Shown: piece by piece, positions 34,779-43,731 of the stretch
Layout: each line of letters starts with the position of its first letter
Numbering within the stretch: the first letter of the stretch is position 1
Source of the DNA: Ensifer sp. MPMI2T
GTDB taxonomy: Bacteria; Pseudomonadota; Alphaproteobacteria; Rhizobiales; Rhizobiaceae
Direction of reading: 5' to 3'
DNA: 58,096 bases
Assembly: GCF_004827385.1 (NCBI RefSeq)
Contig: NZ_SRXN01000039.1
Span: forward strand, 1-58,096
Notes under the pieces: generated by a model
What the model saw: only the letters and a program-made list of their open reading frames with translations
What the model was told of the DNA's origin: nothing
The model's database searches: none
Translations under genes and position numbers: made by a program

Positions 34779-35411
34779 ATGAACAAGGTGAAACAGCGGG
34801 AAGCGAACAATGCGACGGCGATCGATGTCACGGATCTGATTCTCCACGACATCCAGACCGGCGTGCTCGCCCCCGGATCGTGGCTGAAGCAGATCGATCT
34901 GGAACAGCGCTACCAGTGCACCCGCCCCGAGGTGCGCCGCGCGCTCGACCGGCTTGCGCAACGCCGCCTCGTCGAGCATGTGCCGAACCGGGGCTATCAC
35001 GTGTTCGAGCCCGATGGCCGGCAGGCGGCCGAAGTCAGCGAAATTCGCATCCTGCTCGAAACGGGCGTGGCCGACAAAATCGCCGCTAACGCTTCAAGGG
35101 CGGACGTCGAGGCGTTGCGCGAGCTAGCGGCGCGCTTCGACAAACTCATTCTCGAAGGCACACCGATCGAGCTCTATGAGGCCAACCTCGCTTTTCACTA
35201 CCGGCTGCTTTCGCTTTGCGGCAATAGCGAGCTTGTGAAGCTCGTGACCGAGATCCGCCAGCGCACCTCCTCTGCACCGGTGTCGCAATGGAAGACGCGG
35301 GCCCGCATCGAGCAGTCCTCCCGCGAGCATCATGAAATGGTCAATGCGATTGCGGCCGGCGAGACCGCTGCTCTCAAGGACGCGATTTCACGCCATATCC
35401 GCCAAGATTAA
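34779..35411 (+). CDS. GntR-family regulator, FCD subfamily
   Basis: 210 residues with a good ribosome site (GAGGGAGG) before the ATG. The winged helix is DLILHDIQTGVLAPGSWLKQ with CTRPEVRRALDRLAQRRLVE and the wing VPNRGYHVF. The FCD domain has EANLAFHYRLLSLCGNSELV and EHHEMVNAIAAGETAALKDAISRHI. It is divergent from the M20-M28-importer operon and probably controls it. Confidence 0.9.
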   Translation: MNKVKQREANNATAIDVTDLILHDIQTGVLAPGSWLKQIDLEQRYQCTRPEVRRALDRLAQRRLVEHVPNRGYHVFEPDGRQAAEVSEIRILLETGVADKIAANASRADVEALRELAARFDKLILEGTPIELYEANLAFHYRLLSLCGNSELVKLVTEIRQRTSSAPVSQWKTRARIEQSSREHHEMVNAIAAGETAALKDAISRHIRQD

Positions 35412-35719
35412 TCGTAACGATTCACCGCCTCGGCCGCTCACCGAAAGTGCTTCGGATCGTAACCATCATGTGCTCCGAAAGCCCCCGCCGTAACCAAGTT
35501 CCAGGCGATACATTCTGCGATTTCGGAGCACGGAAGGCGCCGCCTTCGCAAGGCCGCTCGCGGCAATGACGAGGGATCGCTGACGGATACCGCGGCCGCG
35601 CTTGGCAAGGCGATCATGGACGCGATGCTACATGAGATAGCGAGCAAGACCGAGCCTTGATGCCATGGGAGGCGCCGACGTTGGTCGGCGCACCCAGCTT
35701 TGCGACTTACGTTGACAGT
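35412..35719. other. Remnant stretch with dif-like repeat and an orphan C-terminus
   Basis: Bases 35560-35660 on the plus strand read RGNDEGSLTDTAAALGKAIM and continue for 15 residues to a TGA. The composition looks like a genuine protein end, but I do not recognise it and no start is visible. Confidence 0.4.
35498..35524 (-). repeat. dif-like 27-bp repeat, copy D
   Basis: Minus strand: GAAATCGCAGAATGTATCGC then CTGGAAC. It is the most diverged of the four copies but keeps TCGCA, AATGTATCG and GGAAC and the orientation. It lies 87 bases beyond the GntR gene, so copies C and D bracket the importer/peptidase operon with its regulator. Confidence 0.45.
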
Positions 35720-36100
35720 TCTGATGTGCGCACCGCCGGCGGCTCAACCGAAGCTTCACCGTTACGATCTTGCCCTGGACCGGCAGATCTTGAAGGCTTC
35801 GGTTGGACCTGCCATGCCGATTTCGGGTCCGCCGTCCGCAATCAGGGCAAATGCCGAAGGCTGGTCCCGCAGCGGAAACAACCCTCTCGATCAGCGGTGC
35901 ATAGGCGAGAACCCATTGATTGTACTGTGGCCCACTTCGAAGCCGCGCTTACGGAACATCTCCTCCAGATCTCGATAACTGAGCGGGTAGCGCAAGTACC
36001 AACTACCGCCTGCACGATCAGCCATGCCTCAAAATGCCGCCCTTTGAAGTCATCCCTTGACCGCCGCTTCAGCTTCTCAGCAATCGCATTCAGAATCATC
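35720..36100 (-). pseudogene. IS6-family transposase remnant
   Basis: The minus strand starts LKRRSRDDFKGRHFEAWLIV, shifts frame after VQAVV and continues as EEMFRKRGFEVGHSTIN, the N-terminal zinc-finger/HTH part of rhizobial IS6-family transposases. A deletion then joins it to sequence without the DDE residues. Several frameshifts make it inactive. No complete inverted repeats were identified. Confidence 0.7.
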
Positions 36101-36155
36101 GGGACGCTCTACAACATCGGGAGCGCGAATTGCTCGCTCTATCGTCAACATACAG

Positions 36156-36800
36156 TTAAGGGGCAGAATTTGCGACAAGCCCGTCGGAATTCTCTGGCTC
36201 AATCCTGGCAATGGCCGCCCTAGCGGCGTCTGTAATGATCGCGCAAACAGCGGCGACGGGCCTCGTCTCGGCGAGCATCCGAAACATCGCACAGCTGGTA
36301 AGTGCGAATACGAGGTCTGCCACATCGCGTCGGGCGGCAGCCGACGCCTGTTCTCCTGCTATTCGTGCGACCAGTTCATCAATCGAGTGCCTCCGACGTT
36401 CGTTGCGTTCAAGAAGCGCTTGGGCAAATTCCGGGTCAATCGTCATTGCGTCATGAAGTCGGGCCACGGCCGGATCGCTACCCCAAAATTCGCAGAAGAT
36501 GGTGATCAACAGGTCGAGTCCCTTCCGGGGATCCGCCTCGGCCATCGCTTCGTTGAGCCGGATGAGTCGACCTCGTCGCGCGATGTCGTCGAAGACCGCC
36601 TCGAGCAGTCCGCGCCGCGATCCGAACTGATTGTAGACCGTAAGGCGTGTCACATCCGCAGCCTTCGCCACCGCATCCAGCGAGAAAGCCGTGATGCTCT
36701 CCGCTTCGCGAAGGAACCGGGCTGCCGCCTGAATCACCCGTTCCTTTTTCTCGGTGGCCGCCTCAGCCCGCGCCACGCTGACATAGGAACGCCTTGACAC
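36156..36800 (-). CDS. TetR-family transcriptional regulator
   Basis: 214 residues. N-terminal HTH: KERVIQAAARFLREAESITA, SLDAVAKAADVTRLTVYNQF, GSRRGLLEAVFDDIARRG. The helical ligand domain follows. The last residues overlap the edge of the IS6 remnant, so the C-terminus may not be native. It is divergent from a membrane protein and an NDH-2-like gene, which are its likely targets. Confidence 0.85.
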   Translation of the reverse strand: MSRRSYVSVARAEAATEKKERVIQAAARFLREAESITAFSLDAVAKAADVTRLTVYNQFGSRRGLLEAVFDDIARRGRLIRLNEAMAEADPRKGLDLLITIFCEFWGSDPAVARLHDAMTIDPEFAQALLERNERRRHSIDELVARIAGEQASAAARRDVADLVFALTSCAMFRMLAETRPVAAVCAIITDAARAAIARIEPENSDGLVANSAP

Positions 36801-36822
36801 ATCTTCACCTCTTGATTTTCAC

Positions 36823-36856
36823 TAAACACGCTGTATATCTAATTGCGTCATGTTTA
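36823..36856. promoter_or_regulatory. Candidate TetR operator
   Basis: Inverted half-sites TAAACA (36823-36828) and TGTTTA (36851-36856), both followed inward by CGC/GCG-like bases, lie in the 69-base gap between the TetR gene and the divergent membrane protein. The spacing is long for TetR proteins, so confidence is low. Confidence 0.3.
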
Positions 36857-36869
36857 CAGGATTAATGTC

Positions 36870-37274
36870 ATGCAACTGGCTCTGATTATAGCCATATCTG
36901 TCCATATTCTTGCCGCCACGTTCTGGGCTGGCTCCACGTTCGCGTCGGCCCGGATGACGGGACATGGCAGCGAACAGCTCTTCGTTCCGCAGCTTCTTGC
37001 CGCCGCATTCGCCATCGGCGCCGGCGGCTATCTTTGGCATACGCTGCACGAGGGTTCCTTTGGAACCGCAGAGCAACTGCTGGCGGCGGGCGCCGTAGCC
37101 GCAATTCTTGCCCTCGTGCTCCAGGCGGCGGTTATTGGTGGCGCGCTGCGGAAGCTGCGCAAGGCTGGCAGCGACAACCCGAGCGTTCGATCCCGTGTCA
37201 CCGTCGCCCAACGAGGCGCGGCCATTCTGCTCGCGATCGCGGCTGTGACCATGGCCGCCGCCCGCTACGCCTGA
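36870..37274 (+). CDS. Small integral membrane protein with four helices
   Basis: 134 residues from ATG 36870; an earlier in-frame ATG at 36843 would add nine polar residues. Hydrophobic segments are near residues 3-20, 40-60, 70-90 and 112-130, with a conserved-looking HILAATFWAGSTFA start. The pattern resembles CopD/DUF-type membrane proteins in which the first-helix His may bind haem or metal. It lies 43 bases upstream of an NDH-2-like dehydrogenase and is probably co-expressed with it. Confidence 0.7.
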   Translation: MQLALIIAISVHILAATFWAGSTFASARMTGHGSEQLFVPQLLAAAFAIGAGGYLWHTLHEGSFGTAEQLLAAGAVAAILALVLQAAVIGGALRKLRKAGSDNPSVRSRVTVAQRGAAILLAIAAVTMAAARYA

Positions 37275-37317
37275 CGGGCGGACGTGCAAGAGCTGAGACC
37301 ACCCAAGGAAACCCGTC

Positions 37318-38583
37318 ATGTCTCCCTCGCCAACCTCAACGTATGAAACCTATGACATTGTCGTATTGGGCGCTGGCTACGCGGGTCTCATGGCCGCTCT
37401 TCGCCTGGGACGACGCCAGCTTGGACTTCGCGTCGCCTTGATCAACGCCGAGGAGCATTTCGTAGAGCGTGTGCGATTGCAGGAATCGATGGTCGCGCCA
37501 GTCAAGCCGCGTATCGCGAATCTGTCCGCGTATCTCGCCAAAACGCCCGTCGAGTTCATTCACGCACGCGTGCTCTCGCTCGACCCAGTCCACAATAAAG
37601 TCCACCTGGAGACAGGTGAATCGACACGCGAGGTTGGATTCACCCAACTTATCTATGCGCTTGGGTCGCACGTCGATACCGACAACGTGCCGGGTGCGTT
37701 GCAGCATGCCTTTCGCCTCGACCCCGGCGACGGTCCACGCTCCGCCGCAGCACTGCGAGTTGTCCTACATCAGCTTGCCGGAGGGCCTGCCCGCATCCTT
37801 GCCGTCGGCGGTGGGCCGCTTTCGATCGAGGCGGCAGGCGAGGTCAAAACGACGTGGCCCGACATGGACGTGACGCTCGTGAGCGGAACGCGTGCCGGAG
37901 ATTTCACGAGCGACAAGGTTCAAGCCGTACTGAGACGCGACCTGACGAGACTGGGCGTCGCACTTGTCGATGATGAACGCGTCAGCGAGATCACAGCGAG
38001 TGAAGTGGTCACGGCGAACGGACGCCGCTTTACGCACGACGTATGCATTTGGGCGGCCGGAATGCGCGCCCCCGCGATAGCCAGACAGGCCGGGCTGACC
38101 GTCAACACGCAGGATCGCGTGGTTGTCGACACGGATCTGCGATCTGTTTCCCATCCCTCTATCCTGGCGGTTGGGGATAGCGCCTATCCTAACGGGTCAA
38201 CCGGGGCTCCATTTCGACCATCTGCGCTCACGGCCGCAGTATCCGGCGTCTATGCCGCCGAGCAGGCCGCGGCCCGAGTCGCCGGCAGGGCAATTCGGCC
38301 GTTCAGTTTCTCCACCTTCGCCCAAGCGATCGCAGTCGGCCGGTTCGCAGCCTTATTTCCTCTTGATGCCAACGATCACCCCGTCCTGTTCGTAATGGGA
38401 GGGCGCTCAGCGCGGTGGCTGCGCGACATTCTCGTCTGGCTGGTGCTGCATTTCATCACCTTCGAGCGGCTCGTGCCGGGCGTTCAGACATGGCCTGGAC
38501 ACAAGCGCTCGGCAGCTCCTGTGGCCGGCGAGGCGGGCAATGACGGATCGGCTCTAGTCAGGCGAGAAAGGTCGATGCCCTGA
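37318..38583 (+). CDS. NAD(P)/FAD-dependent dehydrogenase, NDH-2-like
   Basis: 421 residues. The FAD motif is YDIVVLGAGYAGLMAALRLG, the NAD motif is RILAVGGGPLSIEAAGEV, and the final FAD loop is HPSILAVGDSAYPNG. The family oxidises NADH and passes electrons to quinones or acts as a disulfide or carotenoid-type oxidoreductase. Roughly the last ten residues (SALVRRERSMP) overlap the start of an ISL3 transposase frame at 38550, so the native C-terminus was probably replaced. Only the tail is affected. Confidence 0.85.
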   Translation: MSPSPTSTYETYDIVVLGAGYAGLMAALRLGRRQLGLRVALINAEEHFVERVRLQESMVAPVKPRIANLSAYLAKTPVEFIHARVLSLDPVHNKVHLETGESTREVGFTQLIYALGSHVDTDNVPGALQHAFRLDPGDGPRSAAALRVVLHQLAGGPARILAVGGGPLSIEAAGEVKTTWPDMDVTLVSGTRAGDFTSDKVQAVLRRDLTRLGVALVDDERVSEITASEVVTANGRRFTHDVCIWAAGMRAPAIARQAGLTVNTQDRVVVDTDLRSVSHPSILAVGDSAYPNGSTGAPFRPSALTAAVSGVYAAEQAAARVAGRAIRPFSFSTFAQAIAVGRFAALFPLDANDHPVLFVMGGRSARWLRDILVWLVLHFITFERLVPGVQTWPGHKRSAAPVAGEAGNDGSALVRRERSMP

Positions 38584-38912
38584 AGCAAGGTTCGCCTGAG
38601 TTCGCTCTGATGCGCAGCCTCGGCATGCGCTTCCGTGGAATCCTGCGCAGCCATGATCCAAGCAAGCTCGAAATCTGGATTGTCGATGCCGTCAACTCGG
38701 GCCTCGTCGCGATCGAGCGCTTTGCGCGCGTTCTGCGCCGCGATGTTGACGCCGTCTGCAATGCCATCGAACTGCCGTGGAGCAACGGCCAGGCGGAAGG
38801 TCAGATCAATCGTCTGAAGACGATCAAGGGTGCGATGTATGGCAGAGCAGGCCCGGAACTCCTTAGAGCCCGCATGCTGCCACTCAACCAATTGCACGAC
38901 CACACAAATTGA
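38550..38912 (+). pseudogene. ISL3-family transposase, C-terminal fragment
   Basis: Frame: QARKVDALKQGSPEFALMRS, MRFRGILRSHDPSKLEIWI, then LPWSNGQAEGQINRLKTIKG and MYGRAGPELLRARMLPL, the end of the DDE domain of ISL3 transposases with the catalytic Glu in AEGQ. The first two-thirds are gone. The terminal inverted repeat follows directly at 38911. The fragment overlaps the 3' end of the NDH-2-like gene and truncates the MFS gene after it. Confidence 0.82.
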
Positions 38913-38940
38913 GGAAGACCCCATTTACGTGCCAAGCGAC
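38911..38940 (+). repeat. Terminal inverted repeat of the ISL3 remnant
   Basis: GAGGAAGACCCC, then TGCCAAGCGAC, immediately after the transposase stop. The same sequence, 28 of 30 identical, occurs inverted at 26128-26157. Confidence 0.7.
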
Positions 38941-38943
38941 AGC

Positions 38944-39633
38944 CGGCATGCTCAACGAGCAGATGAGTGGTCTCTACTGGGTCATCCTTACAGCCTCCGT
39001 CGTCTCGGGCATCGCTTGCGCGGCGGTTATGAAACCCGGTCGGGAGTCGGTGATCCACGCAGTCGCGTTGATCCTGGTCGCCGTTGGCAGTTTCATGGAC
39101 AGCCGCTCAACGATCCTCACCCGGCCGGAGCAGATGTATGTGAGCCAGGTACTCGCGAGCTTTGGGAGCGGTCTTTTCCTGCCTCCCGCCATCGCTGCCG
39201 GCCTGGGCGCGGCTTTGAACCGCGGTCCGAACTACATCCTCTCGTTTACCGTCGTCTTCCTCGCCACTCAGAAGGTCGGCGGGTATCTCGGCAGTGCGAT
39301 GTACGGCACGTCGTGCAATGGCGGGAACAGTTCCATTCGTTCCGGCTGGTCTCTCAGCTTGCCTCCACCAATCCGCTGGTCGCGGCCCGGCTGAAACAGC
39401 TCGGCAGCGCCTACGGCAAGGTATTGACCGATCCGAACCAGCAGAGCCTTCAAGGGGCCACGCTCTTGGCAAGACAGGTGCAACAGCAGGCCTATGCGCT
39501 CGCGTACAACGATTCCTTCTTGGTGACCTCATACTTGTCACTTGCCGCCCTTGCCTGCCTGACGATCCACGTCGCTTGGCGCAATTACGAACGCTTCCTT
39601 TCCAGTTCGAACCCGGTGCCGGCAAACGCCTGA
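38944..39633 (+). pseudogene. EmrB-type MFS (DHA2) transporter, 5'-truncated and frameshifted
   Basis: After the IS end the frame shows helices of a drug:H+ antiporter (YWVILTASVVSGIACAAVM, VALILVAVGSF, SGLFLPPAIAAGLGAAL). Near 39310 it shifts: GGYLGSAMYGT continues in another frame as VQWREQFHSFRLVSQLASTN, ending LACLTIHVAWRNYERFL at 39633. The last third of a DHA2 transporter remains. It is followed by an EmrA-like gene, so a two-gene efflux operon has been destroyed. Confidence 0.75.
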
Positions 39634-39666
39634 GGCACGTTGAAGAAACGCAAAAACGATATTGCC

Positions 39667-40741
39667 ATGACCAACCCTTTCCGATCCATCGCCACCTATG
39701 TGGCTCTATTTGTCGGCGTCACCGGCGTGGTCGTAGTACTCTACGCCTGGAATCTCTCGCCCTTCCGGGGCACGGTCGAAACGACCAATGATGCCTACGT
39801 GCGCGGCCAAGTCACGTTGCTCAGCCCGCAGCTCGCGGGATATCTCGTGGACGTAGTCGTGCAGGATTACCAGAGGGTCAGGAAGGGTGATCTGATCGCG
39901 AAGATCGACGACCGCATCTACGCCCAGAAGTTGGAACAGGCGAAGGCGGCGCTCGCGACCGCAGAAGCCGTACTCGCCAATTCGGTGCAGAGCCGCAAGT
40001 CGGCGGAAGCGAAAATTACCTCCGCCAACGCTGCGATTGAAAGCGCCAAGGCAGCGTTCGAAGCTGCGAGAACAGCCTACGAGCGCACCGAAAATCTGCT
40101 GGGGAAGAGCATTGCAAGTCAGAGTGAGGCGGACAAGAATCGAGCGGCCTTCAGCCAGGCGCAGGCCGCCGTGCACCAGACGGAAGCCGCCGAACTTGTT
40201 GCCGAACAGGACCTGAACACGGTCGTCGTTGGGCGTCGTTCTTTGGAGGCGAGCGTGGAAAACGCCAGGGCCGCGGTAAAGCTCGCCGAGATCGACCTCG
40301 CCAATACGCGCATTGTGGCACCACGCGATGGCACGCTTGGCGAGCTGACTGGCCGGATCGGTCAAATATGTGTCTGCCGGTACGCAAATCGGCTCCATCG
40401 TACCAGAGCATGTCTGGGTCGTCGCCAATTTCAAGGAGACGCATCTCGCCAGCATGCGGCCGGGACAGGAAGTGACCTTCACCGTCGACGCCCTCGGAGG
40501 TCAGCGATTCACGGGCCGGATAGAGCGTTTCGCGCCGGCCACGGGTTCGGAATTCTCGGTCATCAAGGCTGACAACGCCACCGGCAACTTCACCAAGGTG
40601 GCTCAGTGCATTCCGGTTCGGATAGTCGTCGAGCCGCAACAGCCGCTCACCGACAGGCTCGTCCCTGGCATGTCGGTGGTCGCAAGCGTGGACCTCGCAC
40701 AAGGCCTCACAGTTCGCGCTCAAGCGGCGGAGTTCGACTGA
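39667..40741 (+). pseudogene. EmrA/HlyD-type membrane-fusion protein, single frameshift
   Basis: The N-terminal anchor (ATYVALFVGVTGVVVVLYAW), lipoyl half-motif (TNDAYVRGQVTLLSPQLAGY), coiled-coil hairpin (EAVLANSVQSRKSAEAKIT and on) and second lipoyl half (ANTRIVAPRDGTLGEL) are in frame until GRIGQ. An extra A in the AAA at 40364-40366 then shifts the frame. The remainder (VSAGTQIGSIVPEHVWVVAN to QAAEFD) is intact in the other frame to 40741. The domain order is otherwise complete, so a sequencing error is possible here. Confidence 0.78.
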
Positions 40742-41263
40742 TCGCAAACCAAACCCTTGCTTGCAGCGTGCTCGCAGGTGTCCCAATGCCATCGCGACGA
40801 GCGACCGGACCGTTCTCGACCGCCATTTCGCTGTTGACAGCACGCGCGGCGACGCCAGCCGCCGTAAAGCGGTTCGTCGTCGTATCGGAAGACCGATGGG
40901 TTGGAAGCCTACTCGACCGAGCGGATCGGAAAGTGGATTGCGACGTATCAGCCGTCGTCGATCGCGAACCGGCTCCGCGAGTGGGTGAAGTCCGGCTATA
41001 GCAACGCGCCAGGGCTTTGGGAAACAGGGGGCGACCTCGAGCCTTCCAGGCCGATTTACGCAAATGCGCCCCGCCTCCCCCCAGCCTTCGCTCGGCGACA
41101 TCTGAGCGGCAGCGTTGCTTGTTTAGGCGGCATGGAAATCCATCCAAATATGCCGCAGCGCACAATACTTAATCATCAAAAGCTAATATCCATTTTTTAG
41201 GCATAACCCCAGATATCTCATTTTGCCTTTTAAATTCAACAATATGTGGATCTTGGGCAAAAC
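40742..41263. other. Intergenic stretch upstream of the nitrate-type importer
   Basis: Bases 40890-41040 contain a plus-strand stretch (ERIGKWIATYQPSSIANRLR) that looks like former coding sequence of unknown family. From 41160 the DNA becomes AT-rich. An inverted pair TTTTGCC (41222) and GGCAAAA (41256) lies just ahead of the sigma-54 promoter and could be part of an activator site. Confidence 0.4.
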
Positions 41264-41279
41264 TGGCACGACGCTTGCT
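41264..41279 (+). promoter_or_regulatory. Sigma-54 (RpoN) -24/-12 promoter
   Basis: TGGCACGACGCTTGCT fits the consensus TGGCACG-N4-TTGCW at every fixed position. It drives the three-gene importer that starts at 41465 and implies a nitrogen-responsive enhancer protein such as NtrC. The leader to the ATG would be about 175 bases. Confidence 0.82.
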
Positions 41280-41464
41280 TTTCACTATTTGCTTCGGTCA
41301 ACGGCGATTTGAAGCGAGCTCAGGCGCTGATAACGCCTGCCAACGACACCGACGTCGCAAGGTCCTTGTCTCCAAAGGGATTCTCCCAGCCCCCAGGAGC
41401 GCAACGTCCAAGCGGCGTTTTTTTGTCGGTTTTCGACCGGCCAACAAATTGAGGGAACGTACGG

Positions 41465-42757
41465 ATGACCAAGACTTCGATCGGCGGCCTGACCCGCCGC
41501 AGCCTTCTGAAGACTACCGCGACGGCCGCCATGGTCGGCGCGGCGAAAACGCTGCTGCCCTCAGGGGCCTTTGCGGAGGGCGCCGGTCCGGAGACCACCA
41601 AGGCCATCCTCGGCTTCATTGCGCTGACCGATTCCGCACCGCTTGTCATCGCCAAGGAAAAGGGCTTCTTCGACAAGTACGGCATGACCGAAGTGGACGT
41701 CGTGAAGCAGGCCTCCTGGGGGACGACCCGCGACAACCTGGTGCTTGGCTCGGCCGGCGCCGGCATCGATGGTGCCCATATCCTGACGCCGATGCCCTAT
41801 CTCATCTCGACCGGCAAGGTGACGCAGAACAACCAGCCGCTGCCGATGGTGATCCTGGCACGGCTCAATCTCGATGCCCAGGCGATCTCGGTCGGCGCTG
41901 CCTATGCCGATCTGAAGGTCGGCCTCGACGCCTCGGTCCTCAAGGAAGCCTTCGCCAAGAAAAAGGCCGAGGGCGCAGCGGCGAAGGTGGCCATGACCTT
42001 CCCCGGCGGCACGCACGACCTCTGGATCCGCTATTGGCTCGCCGCGGGCGGCATCGACCCGGACAAAGACGTCGAGACGATCGTCGTCCCGCCGCCGCAG
42101 ATGGTCGCCAACATGAAGGTCGGCACCATGGACTGTTTCTGCGTCGGCGAGCCCTGGAATGCGCAGCTCGTCAACCAGAAGATCGGCTACACCGCCGTCA
42201 ATACCGCCGAGATCTGGGCCAAGCATCCGGAGAAATCCTTCGCGATGCGCGCCGACTGGGTCGAGAGGAATCCGCGTGCGACCAAGGCGCTGGTCATGGC
42301 GGTCGAGGAGGCCGCGCAATGGTGCGACGACATGGCGAACAAGGAAGAGCTCGCCAAGATCGTCGGCAAGCGCAGCTGGTTCAACGTGCCGCCCAAGGAC
42401 ATCGTCGGCCGGCTGAAGGGCGAATACGACTACGGGAACGGCAAGGTCGTGGAAGACAGCCCGCACCTAATGAAGTTCTGGCGCGACCACGCCTCCTATC
42501 CGTTCCAGAGTCATGACGCCTGGTTCCTCGCCGAGAACATCCGCTGGGGTAAGCTCGCGCCGGACACGGACGTCAAGGGGCTGATCGCCAAGGTGAACCG
42601 CGAGGACATCTGGCGCGAAGCGGCAAAGGACCTCGGTGTCGGCGACATCCCGGCCTCGACCTCGCGCGGTCCGGAGACCTTCTTCGACGGCAAGGTCTTC
42701 GATCCCGCCAACCCCGAAGCGTACCTGAAGAGCCTGGCAATCAGCCGTATCGCGTGA
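41465..42757 (+). CDS. Nitrate-type (NrtA family) ABC transporter substrate-binding protein
   Basis: 430 residues. A Tat leader (LTRRSLLKTTATAAMVG) precedes an NrtA/TauA-like domain: LGFIALTDSAPLVIAKEKGF, WGTTRDNLVLGSAGAGIDGA, HILTPMPYLISTG, DCFCVGEPWNAQLV, DHASYPFQSHDAWFLAENIR. These are signatures of nitrate/nitrite/cyanate-binding NrtA proteins. The sigma-54 promoter supports a nitrogen source. Bicarbonate (CmpA) and cyanate relatives cannot be excluded by eye. Confidence 0.88.
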   Translation: MTKTSIGGLTRRSLLKTTATAAMVGAAKTLLPSGAFAEGAGPETTKAILGFIALTDSAPLVIAKEKGFFDKYGMTEVDVVKQASWGTTRDNLVLGSAGAGIDGAHILTPMPYLISTGKVTQNNQPLPMVILARLNLDAQAISVGAAYADLKVGLDASVLKEAFAKKKAEGAAAKVAMTFPGGTHDLWIRYWLAAGGIDPDKDVETIVVPPPQMVANMKVGTMDCFCVGEPWNAQLVNQKIGYTAVNTAEIWAKHPEKSFAMRADWVERNPRATKALVMAVEEAAQWCDDMANKEELAKIVGKRSWFNVPPKDIVGRLKGEYDYGNGKVVEDSPHLMKFWRDHASYPFQSHDAWFLAENIRWGKLAPDTDVKGLIAKVNREDIWREAAKDLGVGDIPASTSRGPETFFDGKVFDPANPEAYLKSLAISRIA

Positions 42758-42819
42758 TGCCGCACTGGCGGCCGGACCCTGGCCCGGCTGCTTTCGACCG
42801 TAACCCTTAGGAGAACGGG

Positions 42820-43713
42820 ATGTCCGTCACCAATCGCAAGCTCAACCCGGAGCCGACGCCGCAGCCTCCCGCTCAGGTCATCGCTCTCGGGCACACGGCA
42901 AGTCCGGGCATCGACAGCCGGCTGTCTCGCCTCGCTGCCACGGCCGCCACGAATCTCTTGCCGCTGCTCGTCACGCTGACGCTCTTGATCCTCGCGTGGC
43001 AGCTGACCTGTTCGTCGCCGGAGTCGAGCCTGCCCGCCCCGACGCGCGTCCTCGAGGAGAGCTGGGAGCTGATCGCACATCCCTTCTACACCGGCCAGGG
43101 TGTCGACCAGGGCCTCTTCTGGCACGTGTTAGCCAGTTTGCAGCGCGTCGCGCTCGGCTATGCCATGGCCGCCGCGGTCGGCGTGGCACTGGGCACGCTC
43201 GTCGGCCAGAGCGCCCTCGCGATGCGCGGCCTCGATCCGATCTTCCAAGTGCTGCGCACCGTGCCGCCGCTCGCGTGGCTGCCGCTTTCCCTTGCCGCCT
43301 TCCAGGACGGCAACCCTTCGGCGATCTTCGTCATCTTCATCACGGCTATCTGGCCGATTATCATCAACACCGCGGTCGGCATCCGCAACATCCCGCAGGA
43401 TTACCAGAACGTCGCCAAGGTGCTGCGACTGAACGGTTTCGAATATTTCGGCAAGATCATGCTGCCCGCCGCCGCCCCTTACATCTTCACGGGCTTGAGG
43501 ATCGGCATCGGCCTCTCCTGGCTGGCGATCGTGGCTGCCGAGATGCTGATCGGCGGCGTCGGCATCGGCTTCTTCATCTGGGACGCCTGGAACTCGTCGC
43601 TGATCAGCGACATCATCGTGGCGCTGATCTATGTCGGCATCGTCGGCTTCCTCCTCGACCGCATGATCGCGCTGATCGGCCGCGCCGTCACCCGCGGCAC
43701 TGCAAACGCCTGA
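42820..43713 (+). CDS. Nitrate-type ABC transporter permease (NrtB family)
   Basis: 297 residues. A hydrophilic tail of about 45 residues precedes six membrane segments. The coupling loop reads YQNVAKVLRLNGFEYFGKIM, and RTVPPLAWLPLSLAAFQDGN and GVGIGFFIWDAWNSS are typical of NrtB. It lies 62 bases after the binding protein and 18 bases before the ATPase. Confidence 0.9.
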   Translation: MSVTNRKLNPEPTPQPPAQVIALGHTASPGIDSRLSRLAATAATNLLPLLVTLTLLILAWQLTCSSPESSLPAPTRVLEESWELIAHPFYTGQGVDQGLFWHVLASLQRVALGYAMAAAVGVALGTLVGQSALAMRGLDPIFQVLRTVPPLAWLPLSLAAFQDGNPSAIFVIFITAIWPIIINTAVGIRNIPQDYQNVAKVLRLNGFEYFGKIMLPAAAPYIFTGLRIGIGLSWLAIVAAEMLIGGVGIGFFIWDAWNSSLISDIIVALIYVGIVGFLLDRMIALIGRAVTRGTANA

Positions 43714-43731
43714 AGAAAAAGGAGGATTTTC

